A stretch of 64,000 nt of DNA from Pratylenchus scribneri (lineage: Eukaryota; Nematoda; Chromadorea; Rhabditida; Pratylenchidae). Every line of letters begins with the position of its first letter. Within the stretch, counting starts at the first letter, position 1. Below the pieces are notes generated by a model. The model was given only the letters and a program-made list of their open reading frames with translations. It searched no databases and had not been told where the DNA came from. The position numbers and the translations under genes were made by a program. Positions 1 through 10,768 of this stretch are shown here, piece after piece. The stretch is taken from NCBI GenBank assembly GCA_030063045.1, contig JAQSEB010000059.1, positions 4,588,001 through 4,652,000 of the forward strand. The letters are read 5' to 3'.

Positions 1-631
1 AGCCAATGGTTCGATCTCGTTATTTTCACGGCCAGCATGGAAATTTATGGGACTTCGGTTGCCGATAAACTCGACAGAGGCAGAGGCATCCTCCAACGGC
101 GATATTTTAGGCAACATTGTACGCAGGATTACAAGTAATTTTAATTGATTTATTCATTTTTAAAATGGAATAATTTTTAGCGGATATACAAAAGATTTGG
201 CCGCAGTTCATCCAGATTTGTCATCCATATTCATTTTGGACAATTCTCCGGCTGCTTACAGGAATTATACACGTTAGTTATTTTTGGAATTATCTGCTTA
301 TTTAAGAAAAAAAAACATTATATTTCAGTAAGCAGTAAAAATAAATTTGTTAAAATAAATATTTTATTTGAAATTTTTTAAACAAAAACTTCTTAAAATA
401 ATTTAATAATTAATATTTAAATTTCAGAGAATGCCATTCCCATCAAATCGTGGTTCAATGATCCAACGGACACTTGCCTTCTGAATATTCTCCCATTTTT
501 GGATGCTCTTCGGTTCACTTCCGACGTCAGGAGTATTTTGGGACGGAACCAGCATCGAACGCAACAATTCAATTTTGTGAGCGGTTTTTTATGTTACAAA
601 AATATTTTTTTTTATTTTTCAGAGATCTTGA
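1..631 (+). CDS. cnep-1: CTD nuclear envelope phosphatase 1 (CTDNEP1/Dullard), 3' part
   Basis: Partial: the N-terminus lies before the window. Exons read as 1-134, 181-272, 428-576 and 623-631, giving 127 residues. The protein shows the HAD/FCP1-type phosphatase core: [17 protein letters not shown], a LDNSP motif that supplies a catalytic-site Asp, and a C-terminal stretch [17 protein letters not shown] followed by [19 protein letters not shown], all typical of CTDNEP1 rather than the related SCP phosphatases. The family dephosphorylates lipin at the nuclear envelope/ER and so controls phosphatidic acid use and nuclear membrane growth. The nucleophilic DxDxT motif must lie upstream and is not visible. 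The last exon encodes only two residues and the stop. A polyadenylation-like AATAAA lies near 881. Confidence 0.93.
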
Positions 632-1355
632 ATGAAGGATAATCAATCATAATCGTCACAAATTGGCATTATCCCATCAACATCAATCACTCATTAAATT
701 AAAATATTCTTCATTACGTGTTTGGACCGCAGAAATGTTTCCTTCCCCATATCCTCTGCCGCCCTATTCCCAGTTGTTTTCCTCCCAAATTTATCGTTCC
801 AATGTTTTTTGTTATAAATTTCCCCTTTTTCCTTCCATTTTCTCGAGGAAATGATATTTTATTTTGGCTCTTTTTTATGAAATAAATTTATGAATAAAAA
901 TAAATTTTATACTCAATTTTCATCTCCCAATTTATTCCATTTTGGTCTGGTTCTTTCACTTTTTTCAATCACTCGGTTGTTTTGATTTAATTAATCAAAT
1001 TCTCATCAATTTAAACGAACATTTTTTTCCTCATTTTTAATAATTCATTTTTTGCGTATGAATTATATTGAATATAGCAGAATAAGAATAGAGAAGAAAA
1101 TGAAATGAAATGATACAATTCCAATATATTTTTATTAATTTATTATAGATAGCACACATTTATTTTATTATTATATTAATCGTTGAAATATAATTCATTC
1201 AATTTTAATCGGGTTTTATATATTTGTTTTTACGCGTTATTCCAATTTTCACTCGGATTATTCTTCTTTTCCTCGGAATTTGTCCATTGCCGTTCAAAAA
1301 AGGAGTCTAAAATTGAGGAACGAATGACCAATTCCCATCCAAACAATTCATTCAT
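632..1355. other. Intergenic, convergent 3' ends
   Basis: AT-rich stretch between the stop of the CTDNEP1 gene and the stop of the minus-strand paired-domain gene. It contains AATAAA-type signals near 881 and low-complexity T- and A-rich runs. I see no gene here; the short open frames are compositional. Confidence 0.6.
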
Positions 1356-2943
1356 TTACCTTTCCACCAAATACGGTTTCTGCTCTTTCTTCTGTTCCTG
1401 CTGCTTTTGGCCATCATCATCCTCATTACCGTTGCCCCTTCCTCCATTTCCCTCCTTTTCTTCATCCGAATTTATCCCACAAATTCTTTGGAAGGCAGAA
1501 GGAAATGAACATTTCAATGCATTTTCATCTTTTCCTTCATTCAAACATTGTGGCCAAAATTGAATTGTTGGGATTTTGGGCGAATTTGGGAGGATTAGGC
1601 CATTGGAGGAGGGATTCATCGATGGTTGCCTTCGGCTGAGCAGAGAAAGTTGGGCGGATCGAGGGTGGATTGAACCAGTCCGTCGATACCGTGTCATTAT
1701 TTTCGAAACGCATGAATGTGTCACTCCAATCACTTTGGCAATGTGGCTTATTTTCAATCCTTTTTGGTACAATTCCAAGATTTTCTGCCGATCCAACATT
1801 CCCTAAAAAGATATAAAAATTTGAAATGAATGGAATATTTTATACCAAAGGGCGGCCTGGATTGTATGAACGGCCCAATTTATTTCGTGCTTAAATTTTC
1901 GACGAATATTCCATATCCCCCATTATCCCTTTTCACCCACATAATGAATCCATTTGAATGTCTAATTGATGAGTAATTTTCTGTTCATTTCCTCCAACAA
2001 TTTCATTTCCATGATGTTCCATATTCCCAAAAACAATTGAGTCCATTCGAAGGGGAATTGGCATGAAAGTGTTCGGCTGCAATGTTGGTGCCGTCGATGT
2101 TGGCAAAAATGGGACAAAATTAGGCAACAAAAGGGATTGGCTGAGCAACGAGAGGGCATTGCTCTGAAATTGGCCAAATATTCAAGAGAATCCCTGCCTA
2201 TTGTGCCCCTAAATCCATTTCCAATCCCATCCATCCATTTCCACCGTTGGAACTTTCAATTCGACTTGTCCATCTTTATTAACCTATTTTGGAAGAATGT
2301 TAGGACGTGGGAATATGGGGGATAAGAAAGGGACGAGCTGGATTTGGGTCGCGCTTTTGGGGAGGGATTGGGCCAGCACAAGCCCTACTTTGGGGCATTC
2401 CAACTCCGGTTCCCATAAAGGAAAGAAGGCGAAGAGTTCCGCCGATTGTGCATTGCCCAAGGGTGTGTCAATTTGCGATGGAAGGAAGGAATTGGGTCAT
2501 GCTGGGAATTGGGTAGATGGAAAGGGGCTCACCTTGGCCAAAAGCAACTCCAAAATAGTTCGATCCAAAAATTGTTGGGTCGAATGGGAGGAGGCTGAGG
2601 CCAATGATGCGATTGTGGCCAAATTAGATTGTTCCTTCATCGCAATGGAAAATTGTTGGGATTGGGATAGAGGAATGGCCGACTCATCCAAATTTTCATT
2701 GCATTCCATTTTGAAGTGAATTTGTTGCGAATTTAAATCATTTTGATTATTTGAAAGGAGATGGTGGATATTGGATGAATGAATTTGGTTTAGAGAGGAT
2801 TGGCCAGGAAGGAGCAAATTGGCAGAAATGGGAGCAGATGAATTGGCCAGAAGAAGAAGATTTTGATGATCCAAAATGGGCATTGATGAAGGGTGGATTG
2901 CTGCTGGGGAAGTTTGGATTTGGCGGGGATTGGCCAAAGCCAT
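1356..2943 (-). CDS. Paired-domain (PAI subdomain) transcription factor, npax-like
   Basis: Four exons on the minus strand: 2943-2533, 2163-1941, 1889-1846 and 1802-1356, 374 residues. Residues about 213-265 carry the N-terminal half of a paired domain: GRSYNPGRPL, then RQKILELYQKGLKISHIAKV, a helix-turn-helix GVTHSCVSKIMTRYRRTGS, and an IHPRS tail. No second (RED) subdomain and no homeodomain follow; instead there is a low-complexity tail rich in Glu, Gly, Asn and Gln. The first about 210 residues are Ser/Gln/Asn/Leu-rich and disordered-looking. PAI-only proteins of this kind (npax genes) are known in C. elegans. DNA-binding regulator in the nucleus by family. The first ATG (2943) was chosen because it starts the exon's conserved-looking frame; translation could begin further upstream. 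The linker exon is only 44 nt, and its acceptor (...TTTAAG) is weak. Confidence 0.72.
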
Positions 2944-4696
2944 GTTAGAATTAGAATAAATTTGAAAGAATGGGAGGAAGGATGAATTTAGTTGAAGCAG
3001 ATTTCCGGTGGATTGTTTGGTGGATTTGGAAAGAACAATGAATTGTGTTTTTGAGGGGAAGAATTGGGGCATGGGGCGGGCCGAGTGGATGGAAGGGGAG
3101 GACTGGATAATGTGAAGGGCGGAAGCAGTAAAGGGGAAGGGGATCAAGGATGTGGGCAGTGTTGTCCAAATGTCAAATTTCTCGTCATTCGTCTCGTCCT
3201 CGTCTTGGCCTTTTTTACCCCCTTGTCATTCGTCTCGTCCTTCGTCTTGGCCTTTTTTACCCCTCGTCATTCGTCTCGTCCTTCGTCTTGGCCTTTTTTA
3301 CCCCCTCGTCATTCGTCTCGTCCTTCGTCTTGGCCTTTTTTACCCCTCGTCATTCGTCTCGTCATTTCGTCTCTGAGACAAGGACGAAGACGAAAAAACG
3401 TTAAAAATCGTCTCATTTTTCGTCTTTTTCTCGTCATTTTGTTAATTTTTTTCGTCATTTTCTCGTCATTTCGTTGATTTTTGCGTCCTTTTTCGTCATT
3501 TTGTTCATTTTTTCGTCTTTTTCTCGTCATGCCCCTTTTCCCTCTCGTCATTCGTCTCGTCTCTCGTCCCGGCCTTTTTTACTCCTCGTCATTCGTCTCG
3601 TCTCTCGTCTCGGCCTTTTTTACCCCTCGTCATTCGTCTCGTCTTTCGTCTTGGCCTTTTTTACCCCTCGTCATTCGTCTCGTCTTTTCGTCTTTTTTTT
3701 TGAGACGAGACGAGGACGAAGACGAGGACGGGACGAATGACGAGGACGTTTGGACAACACTGGATGTGGGCCATAGATGGAAGGAAGGGGGCTTTTCCTT
3801 TCGAGCCCCCTTTTTGCGCAACTCGCCCCAGGCCACCTTTTTTGAGTGGATCAGCCTGTTGCTGGGCCGGCTCCATTATTTTTGCTCTGCTTTATCCCCG
3901 TTCAGTCCATCCCAATTAGGATAAAGCGAAGAGAAAGAAAAGAACACCTTCATCATAATGGAGGGAACAGGAAAATTGGAAAAGGAAGGAAGGGAGGGAT
4001 AAAGCCTAGGAGGGATTTGGACTGGATTTTGGGTTGAATAGCGAATAAATGAATGAATGAAAGAATGAAGAAGGAAATGGTAGTTGATCAAGTCAAGTTG
4101 ATGGAAATGGTCAAAATGTCCAAAGGATTAAAAGGGCCTTGTTCAATTCTGAGAAATTTGCGGGAACGTATATAACAGGAAATGCGCAGATTATTCGGCT
4201 GCTACTGATGGCTGGTGAGGTCAAAATAAAAAAATTCGAACTTATTTGAAAGGGCAAAATTGAAAGACTTTTTCCCCTTTTTCTTTTTATTCCAAAATTT
4301 TTATTTTGTATTAAATTTTTTCATTTTTTTTCACATCAATTTTGTATTATTAATCCTTTCCATTTTTAATTTCTAATCTTTGCTCCAACCTTTTATAGCA
4401 TCCAATTAATTTTCAAAAATGCTCATCCCCTCCCACTCTCTTCATTTTCACGTTTTCCTCCTTCCATTTTCTTTCTCCTTTTCGGTTACTTAGCGACCAA
4501 ATTAGCCCATCAAAATGTAATGATCACGCAAAATGTACTAGAATGGAATGTAATGGAATGGAAGGGGAAGGGAGGGAGGGCGGTGGAATTGGCTTTTGGC
4601 CTCATTCGGAATTATTGTTCCCCTTTTCATTTTTTGTTCCTTTTTTGGCCATTATAATCCTCCCCTCTTTATTTTTGCCACATCATTCATCCAAAA
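2944..4696. other. Intergenic/promoter region between divergent genes
   Basis: Region between the start of the paired-domain gene (-) and the nuclear receptor (+). It contains the hAT-type element at 3157-3762. The rest is AT-rich with purine-rich patches (3940-4090). Open frames inside are created by the element's internal repeats or by low complexity and have no recognisable domain. Confidence 0.5.
3157..3762. mobile_element. Non-autonomous hAT-type element (MITE) with 8-bp target duplication
   Basis: The ends are perfect 14-bp inverted repeats, CAGTGTTGTCCAAA at 3157-3170 and TTTGGACAACACTG at 3749-3762. The flanks are an exact 8-bp duplication GATGTGGG (3149-3156 and 3763-3770). An 8-bp duplication and a CAGTG terminus are hallmarks of hAT transposons. 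The 606-bp interior has no transposase. It consists of about 40-bp direct repeats built from CGTCATTCGTCTCGTC, TCGTCTTGGCC and TTTTTTACCCC (3181-3370 and 3545-3690). In the middle, 3371-3540, lies a different TTTTCGTCATTTTGTT repeat. The subterminal 40 bp also pair as an inverted repeat. Confidence 0.88.
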
Positions 4697-7600
4697 ATGG
4701 CCTCAACCTCATCCTCCTTTTGTTCATCTTCAAAGAATGTTTGCAATTCTCGCCGATTGTTGTGCGCAGTTTGTGGCGATATGGTTCATCCATTCCATCC
4801 ATTCAATCATTCTCCAAATCATTTTCAGGCATTGGGCAAACATTATGGAGTGAATGCTTGGTCAGTTAAATAATATTTCCTTACCCATTCTTTTATTCCC
4901 TTTTAGCAATGGCTGCAAAGTTGGCATCCAATTCCTCATAAAAATAATAAAAAAAATAATAAAAATTTATAGGGTTTTTTTCGTAGAAGTATTTGGAGCC
5001 AAAAGCGCTATAAATGTCGATTTGGTGGAGATTGCCCCGTGGCCAGGGGCAAGTTTAAATAAAATTCAATCTAAATTTATGGGCAATCATTTTTGTAGAA
5101 CAGCGAAATTCGTGCAGATTTTGTCGTTTGAAAAGATGCCTTGCAGTTGGAATGAATCCAAGGGGTTTTGCAAAATCGATGAAATAATGAATGTATTCAT
5201 TTCGTTTTCCAGCGGTTCAAAGCGAACGAATTCCTCCGCCGATTGCAAATCCGTCGACGGCACAACAAATTTCAGCGAAGGAAGAGGCATTGGAGCCATC
5301 CACTTCCAAAGTAATAAATCGGCCACAAATTATTTGGCAAAATGCGGAAACCCAATCCGAGTGAGCCTGAGGGTAAATTCCGAAATTATCCTTTAAATAT
5401 TTAGTCGATCATTTCTCCTTGAATGTTCCTCGCCATTTATGGCCAATCCGGCCCAAAGCATGCGAATATTCACGTCCCTTGTTTCGAGGACTGTTTCCAT
5501 TTTGAACAATAATAATAATACTAGCATTGGGGGAGGAGGGGAAGATTTGGAGGATGAGCAAAACAACATTAAAGTCAATCAAATTGATTCAATGGCCAAT
5601 TGCTCATCAAAATCAACAATTTCATCCCTCCCTGTTTTGGTCGATTCCGAATGTCAAAGGAAAGAGAATGAAGTCCATATATTGGTCCAATTGCAAAATG
5701 CTGTTTTTGCCCGGGTGGATATGGACACGGATGGGCCAGATCAAAGCATCAGGAAGCCGCCCTTCACTTTCGCCTCACTTTTCAATAAGCCAACATTATT
5801 GTGCCCAAGAACCCAAGTAAAAAAATTATAATGACTTATTTCTGGTCATAGAGAATTTTTACTCTATTGAACAATACTAAAATCTCAAATTTGGTTCACC
5901 CAAAATGGATTATTACTATTATTATTATTATGAGTTTGTAAATATCATCAATCATCATTAAAAATTACTGTAGCGAAGGAAAATGTCAATCTACTTATTT
6001 GGATTTTTCCTCAGGCATGTTCATTTTTAATTGGTCAAATAGCAATTCATTTTTTTAAATATAGATTTCAATTTAATCAATTATAAATCAGTATGGGGAA
6101 AACACAGAGAATCAGAATTAGGCAAAAACACAAAAAATCAGAATGAGGCAAAACACAAAAAATCAGAATGAGGCAAAACACAAAAAATCAGAATGGGGCA
6201 AAACACAAAAAATCAGAATTAGGCAAAACACAAAAAATCAGAAATCAGAATGGGGCAAAAACACAATTACAAATCAGAAGGGGCAAAACACAATTACAAA
6301 TCAGAATGGGGCAAAAACACATTTACAAATCAGAATGGGGCAAAAACACAATTACAAATCAGAATGGGGCAGAAACACAATTACAAATCAGAATGGGGCA
6401 AAACACAATTACAAATCAGAATGGGGCAAAAACACAATTACAAATCAGAATGGGGCAAAACACATTTACAAATCAGAATGGGGCAAAAACACATTTACAA
6501 ATCAGAATGCGGCAAAAACATATTTACAAATCAGAATTGGGCAAAACACATTTACAAATCAGAATGCGGCAAAAACACAATTACAAATCAGAATGGGGCA
6601 AAACACATTTACAAATCAGAATGGGGCAAAACACATTTACAAATCAGAATGGGGCAAAACACATTTACAAATCAGAATGGGGCAAAACACATTTATAATT
6701 ATTTATTATTCTTGAATAATAAGTTAGCAATAAAATTAATTGGATATTGAACCATAAACTAACATAAATTGAATGAATAATCTCTTTTCAAGCAGATTAA
6801 GCCTTCTGCCAGTCGAGTGGCCACAGTCGCCGATACAGCCCAGGTCAATATTTAATTCATAGACCAATTTATTTGTTGATGAATATTACTAGGATTGGCG
6901 CCGTTGTTTTGTCCTTTACATTGATTTATTGAAGGCAGTTCCTGGGTTGGAACAACTTTCGACCGAGGATCAGGCAAAGCGAGAATAAAAATGAGAATTT
7001 TTCCATTTTTAGATTGTTTTGGCCGAGGCTCGTTTTCCCTCCTTTCATTGGGCCCTTTGTTCTGTTTGGACCCTTCTATCCGGTTGTGACGGTGTCTGCT
7101 ATTGCAATGAATGTTTGTTGCATCCATCCCATCTATTTTATTCCCAATTTCATTTCAATTTTGGCATATTTTCCACGTGATCCCACCCTTCAATGTATTT
7201 TGGACAAGCGCAAATGTGTGGATCGAATGTTTGTTTTGCTGGTTGATCCACTCAAACATTTGGCCCTCTCCCAATCTGAACTTTCCCTTTTTTATGCCAT
7301 TGTTCTATTTTCTGCCAGTCAGTCCCCCATCTCCCCAATTTTCATTCCCCTCCATTCCAGCCATTCCCGATTTATCTCAATCGGGCATTGTTGCTTTGAA
7401 TCGAATCCGGCTACATTATTTTGGCCTTCTTTATAATCATGTTTTCTGCCAATTGATGACCGATGGTGAGGCCAAATCGGCGGATGAGGCCAGTGTCCAA
7501 GCCGCCGTTCGTGTTGGCCATGTTCTCATCCTTTGTTCTGCAATCACCGTAAATTCCTTTCATTTCCACGATTTTAATAATTCATCCAGGAAATGGCTCA

Positions 7601-7734
7601 TTTCTCTGGGGACAATATCCAATTGAATGATGTCCTCCAAATTATGGTTAATTTCATAGTCCAAATCCGATATTAATTCAACATTTCCTCTTCAGAACAT
7701 GGAAACATGGCGAATTTATGAACGAGCATTTTGA
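4697..7734 (+). CDS. Nuclear hormone receptor (C4 zinc finger plus ligand-binding domain)
   Basis: Fourteen exons give about 499 residues: 4697-4783, 4829-4860, 4907-4919, 4973-5048, 5099-5164, 5213-5360, 5405-5816, 6796-6843, 6893-6973, 7013-7112, 7165-7317, 7361-7548, 7590-7646 and 7696-7734. The DNA-binding domain (residues about 27-95) has both fingers: CAVCGD, GKHYGVNACNGCKGFFRRS (P-box CNGCKG), then EQRNSCRFCRLKRCLAVGMN. A Ser/Asn-rich hinge follows. The ligand-binding domain begins at DWRRCFVLYIDLLKAVPGLE and continues with IVLAEARFPSFHWALC, YFPRDPTLQ and HYFGLLYNHVFCQLMTDGEA. Architecture is that of nematode supplementary (HNF4-derived) receptors: a nuclear, ligand-regulated transcription factor; I cannot name the ortholog. 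Introns 5049-5098 and 6974-7012 use GC donors. One junction (7113-7164) has no AG acceptor. Intron 5817-6795 holds a minisatellite. Confidence 0.9.
6098..6692 (+). repeat. Tandem minisatellite inside a nuclear-receptor intron
   Basis: About 22 head-to-tail copies. The first five are 25-26 nt (AAAAATCAGAATGAGGCAAA plus CACA). They switch at about 6246 to 28-29 nt units (AATCAGAATGGGGC, 4-5 A, CACAATTACA or CACATTTACA). The unit change adds ATTTACA/AATTACA before AATCAG. Single-base variants (GCGGC, GGGCAG) are scattered through the array. The open frames across it reflect periodicity, not coding. Confidence 0.93.
7113..7164 (+). other. Aberrant intron: GT donor, GG where the AG acceptor should be
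   Basis: The receptor's ligand-binding domain is in one frame up to 7112 (CDGVCYCNE) and in another from 7165 (SYFPRDPTLQ). Removing 52 nt, GTTTGTTG...TTCAATTTTGG, restores the family sequence exactly, with a normal donor, AT-rich body and pyrimidine tract, but the last two bases are GG instead of AG. There is no AG anywhere in 7113-7164. Confidence 0.6.
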
Positions 7735-8389
7735 TGATGAGCCATTTTTGAATTATATTAATTAAGCCAAATAAATTATTATATTAAAATAAAAGAAAGC
7801 CATATAAACATTTTCATTCCTTCCACATCAGTCCGTTTCAAATTTCAATAATTTAATATTAACATTTATTAGGGAGATGGGAGACAGAATACTGTATCAG
7901 GGAGGCATTTGCTTTGCTCCCTTTTGATGATTTTGCCCCCAAGCATTGATGCTGAAAAATCATTTGGCCTCCCTCACTGTCCCTGTAATAATTTATTCTC
8001 TTTAAATATTCTTCAAAATTATTTTGACAATTTGTCCTTCTCCCAATGGAAAATGGATGGGTGGCCCTTTTACTAATAATTACCAACCACTTTTCGATTT
8101 CTCTACCTCGATTGAGAGGTGTTCAAAATAACTTATTCCAAAAAACATTTGTCGATTTCTTTATTCAAATTTGCCTAAATTAAGCCAATTTATATTAAAT
8201 TTAGTTGCCATTTTGTCTAGGACTAAGCCTAGACAATTTCAAAGAGGGGATTTAGGAATTAAGCATTTTAAACTCTCTTATTAATTATTTAAAATATTCA
8301 TTTATATTCTTATTCCATATATTTCACGTAACGTCGCACAAATGCAAATAAACCTATTACCCCCATAAATCGATCCATTCCCCGCCAAA
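7735..8389. other. Intergenic
   Basis: AT-rich spacer between two plus-strand genes. AATAAA lies near 7770 as a likely 3'-end signal for the receptor. A perfect 9-bp stem with a 6-nt loop lies at 8213-8236 (TTGTCTAGG, ACTAAG, CCTAGACAA). A minus-strand frame at 7859-8086 shows no recognisable domain. Confidence 0.5.
8213..8236. repeat. Perfect 9-bp hairpin
   Basis: TTGTCTAGG, loop ACTAAG, CCTAGACAA. It lies 154 bp upstream of the CTR-like gene start. It could be a structured promoter or 5' UTR element, or chance; no T-run follows. Confidence 0.4.
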
Positions 8390-9586
8390 ATGCGCCACCA
8401 TTGTTCCCATCCATCCATTCAATTTCATTCCAAATCTCCTAAAAATCTCAATCCAATGTTTTTCTCCAATAGCACTGTTGGCCAGTTTATTTCCATTTTG
8501 GGCAGTTTTTCCGGTGAATTCTTCCGCCTTTTGACCTCTTCGCCATATTCGGGTCCATCAATGTCCTCTGGTTCTGCCCGCGGTGATTATGCCAATTCGG
8601 TTCTGCATTTCGGCGAACGGGAATTTGTGGTTTTGGGCTTTTGGAAGATGGGCAGCGGATTGGGTGGGTGATGAAGGATTAAAATGGGGGTGAACAAAAA
8701 AGATTATTATGATTAGGATTGGCCGCTTCCATGCTCGTTGTTGTCCTTCACGAAGCCATTCTTGGCCTTCGCTTTTTCCTCGAACGTGAACAAACCCTTT
8801 TAAACACGGAAAAGGCAGCCGCAATCGAAGAGAGTAGAAGAGCAGAAAATATTGGGGCCACAAGCAGGCAACATTATGTGAATGAGGGGAGTAACGAGGA
8901 AATGGACAAATATGTTAATGGAAAAGGACAATTGCGCAGAGAATTGGGCGACATTTTCAGGTTTTTGAGAAAATTTTTAAAATGGTCAAGATTCATTTGG
9001 CCTATCTATAAATGATTTATTAGGGTATTGAGGTGAAATAATTTACTAGCAATTATCTTAAGCCACTTTACTTTAGTTACATATTGGCATACCTATATTA
9101 ATTGAAAATTATATGTCCTAAATTGAGATATAAAATATTTAGTTATATGCGTTGGGACGGGATTAAATTGAAATATGGCTGAAATAGCAAAAGAAATGCC
9201 ACTCGGATTGAACCTATCCATTGTTTTGCCTTTTGTCGACATACGACATTTAATTTTTATTTTATTTTCTCGACGAAATAATATTATTAATTTTAAAGTT
9301 ATCCCCTTTTATTTAAAGGAGGACATTCACACGTGCCCGGATGCTTCAAGCCTTCCTCTACTTTGTCCAATGGTCACTTTTCACATTTGCTTTTGTGCTT
9401 GTCCCCTGCGGCACATTCAATGTTCCACTGATTTTGGCTGCTTTGATTGGCAAAACGGCCGGTTATCTTCTTTTCATCGGTTCCCCTGCAATGGAATCCG
9501 TTGAAAGAATTCCCTCAAATGCCGCCGGCGGTCCCGATGGTCAAATCCAATTGGCCGCATCTCGAAAAAATCTTCGTTCTTTTTAA
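8390..9586 (+). CDS. CTR/SLC31-like copper transporter family protein (divergent)
   Basis: Three exons: 8390-8663, 8717-8960 and 9319-9586, 261 residues. The fold is that of CTR proteins. An extracellular N-terminus carries an HHCSHP cluster. The pre-membrane segment is HFGEREFVVLGFWKMGSGLG and TM1 is LAASMLVVVLHEAILGL. A long charged cytosolic loop (about residues 105-175) follows. TM2 is FLYFVQWSLFTFAFVLVP, and TM3 is ILAALIGKTAGYLLFIG. CTR family members form plasma-membrane or vesicle trimers that import Cu(I). In TM3 the GxxxG packing motif is kept (GKTAG), but the MxxxM copper filter of TM2 is absent. It may therefore have altered or lost transport, or be a regulatory subunit. The start ATG opens the exon frame with the His cluster. 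An AATAAA lies at about 9671. Confidence 0.75.
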
Positions 9587-10014
9587 TATTTTAATCAATG
9601 TACAAAATTATATTTAAAAATAGTTCAATTTGTAAATATTTATTTATGTACAAAATTTATTCCATTTTTGAATAAAAGAATTTATTTTAATTATGATTTA
9701 TTCCAATGATTTAACCCATTCCATCCATTCATTATTCCCTCATTTTCAAGTCCAAATTCAATAGCAAAATTTTGCGCTCTTCAAAATCAATTGGGGGTGA
9801 ATTGATGGAGTGCTTCTTTTTCCTCAATTCCCATTCAAATGGCCAACTTTGTTTGCTTTTTTCTTGTCTATGGCCGAATTGCCGCCGATTGCCCCAACCC
9901 CCATCCCTCCTTCCTTCCAAATTCCAACTCTGAATTTATTTTAAAAACAATCCATTCCATCCATTCATCCATTCATTTTTCGTATAAAATAATCCCTTAA
10001 TAATTTTGATAATT
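9587..10014. other. Intergenic
   Basis: Spacer between two plus-strand genes. It carries an AATAAA at 9671 and CCATTCATCC-type low-complexity repeats before the next start codon. No gene seen. Confidence 0.5.
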
Positions 10015-10607
10015 ATGAGCAATAATTCCCCATCAACCAATGCCGGTGGCTGCTATGGAGCCAATGAGGAAGGCGGCGACCAATTTGTCATGGCCAAACC
10101 CAAAGTGAAATTGCCGAGACGTTCCAAAGGTATGAGAAAGGCATAAAAAACACACACATACACCCAGCAATGTGCCCCTCATTTTCATATTCTCATCCAT
10201 TTCATATCTTTTATTTCGCTTTTCTTCATTTTTAAATAAAAATGTTTGAATTAATTGGCCAACGAATTTCCTCTGTCCTTGCAGACAGTGTCGCCTTCCA
10301 CCGTGATCCATTCAATAAACCAGAATTGGTCCACACACTTCGTGGCAAAGAATTGATTCTCTTTGTCATTCTTTATGCCCTTGGGTAAATCAATCAAATG
10401 TTTTTGATCTATTTGATTTTGATTCCATTCCATTCCAGTGTTTGTGCCATTGTAGTCCTTTTCGGTTTGTTTTTCGTCCATTTCATTCTCATTTTTATCA
10501 TTAATAAATCAGAAAGTGTGATGCCCGTTTTCTTCCTCGATGAAGGTGTCCGAATCGAACAAAGACGAAGGGCGGCCATTGCTTTTGGCCAAAGCAAAAG
10601 TGGATAA
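10015..10607 (+). CDS. Small single-pass membrane protein of unknown function
   Basis: Three exons: 10015-10129, 10285-10384 and 10439-10607, 127 residues. The N-terminus (about 40 residues) is polar with a basic patch PKVKLPRRSK. A polar segment with HRDPFNKPELVHTLRGKE precedes a strongly hydrophobic stretch (residues about 67-95: LILFVILYALGVCAIVVLFG then LFFVHFILIFII). The tail contains PVFFLDEGVRIEQRRRAAIAF. Splice sites are canonical (GTATGA, GTAAAT donors; TTGCAG, TTCCAG acceptors), and splicing preserves one frame across all three exons, which supports a real gene. I do not recognise the family. The fairly short hydrophobic core suggests one helix or a tight hairpin in an internal or plasma membrane. 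Confidence 0.7.
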
Positions 10608-10768
10608 TATGGACACAAAAGAATATATGAATCCCTAAATTGAATCTGTCACAATTCATTCTCAATCCCATTTTTTCATTGTAAAATTAATTTTATTTCT
10701 TTGATATTTGCATGGGAAAATAATAAAAAAAAAGTGAGCAATTTAGTAAATTAATTGTTTGTAATTAA

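Noticed and set aside
3064..3924. Several overlapping frames on both strands with Ser/Phe/Arg repeats
   Set aside because: They are produced by the 40-bp direct repeats of the hAT-type element, which stay open in several frames at once.
6143..6750. Three long plus-strand frames with GQNTFTNQNGAK-type repeats
   Set aside because: The minisatellite has no stops in any forward frame; all three frames stay open, so this is periodicity, not a protein.
7014..7112. Continuous frame through the nuclear-receptor exon (LFWPRLVFPPFIGPF)
   Set aside because: The alternative frame (IVLAEARFPSFHWALC) is the one that matches receptor ligand-binding domains.
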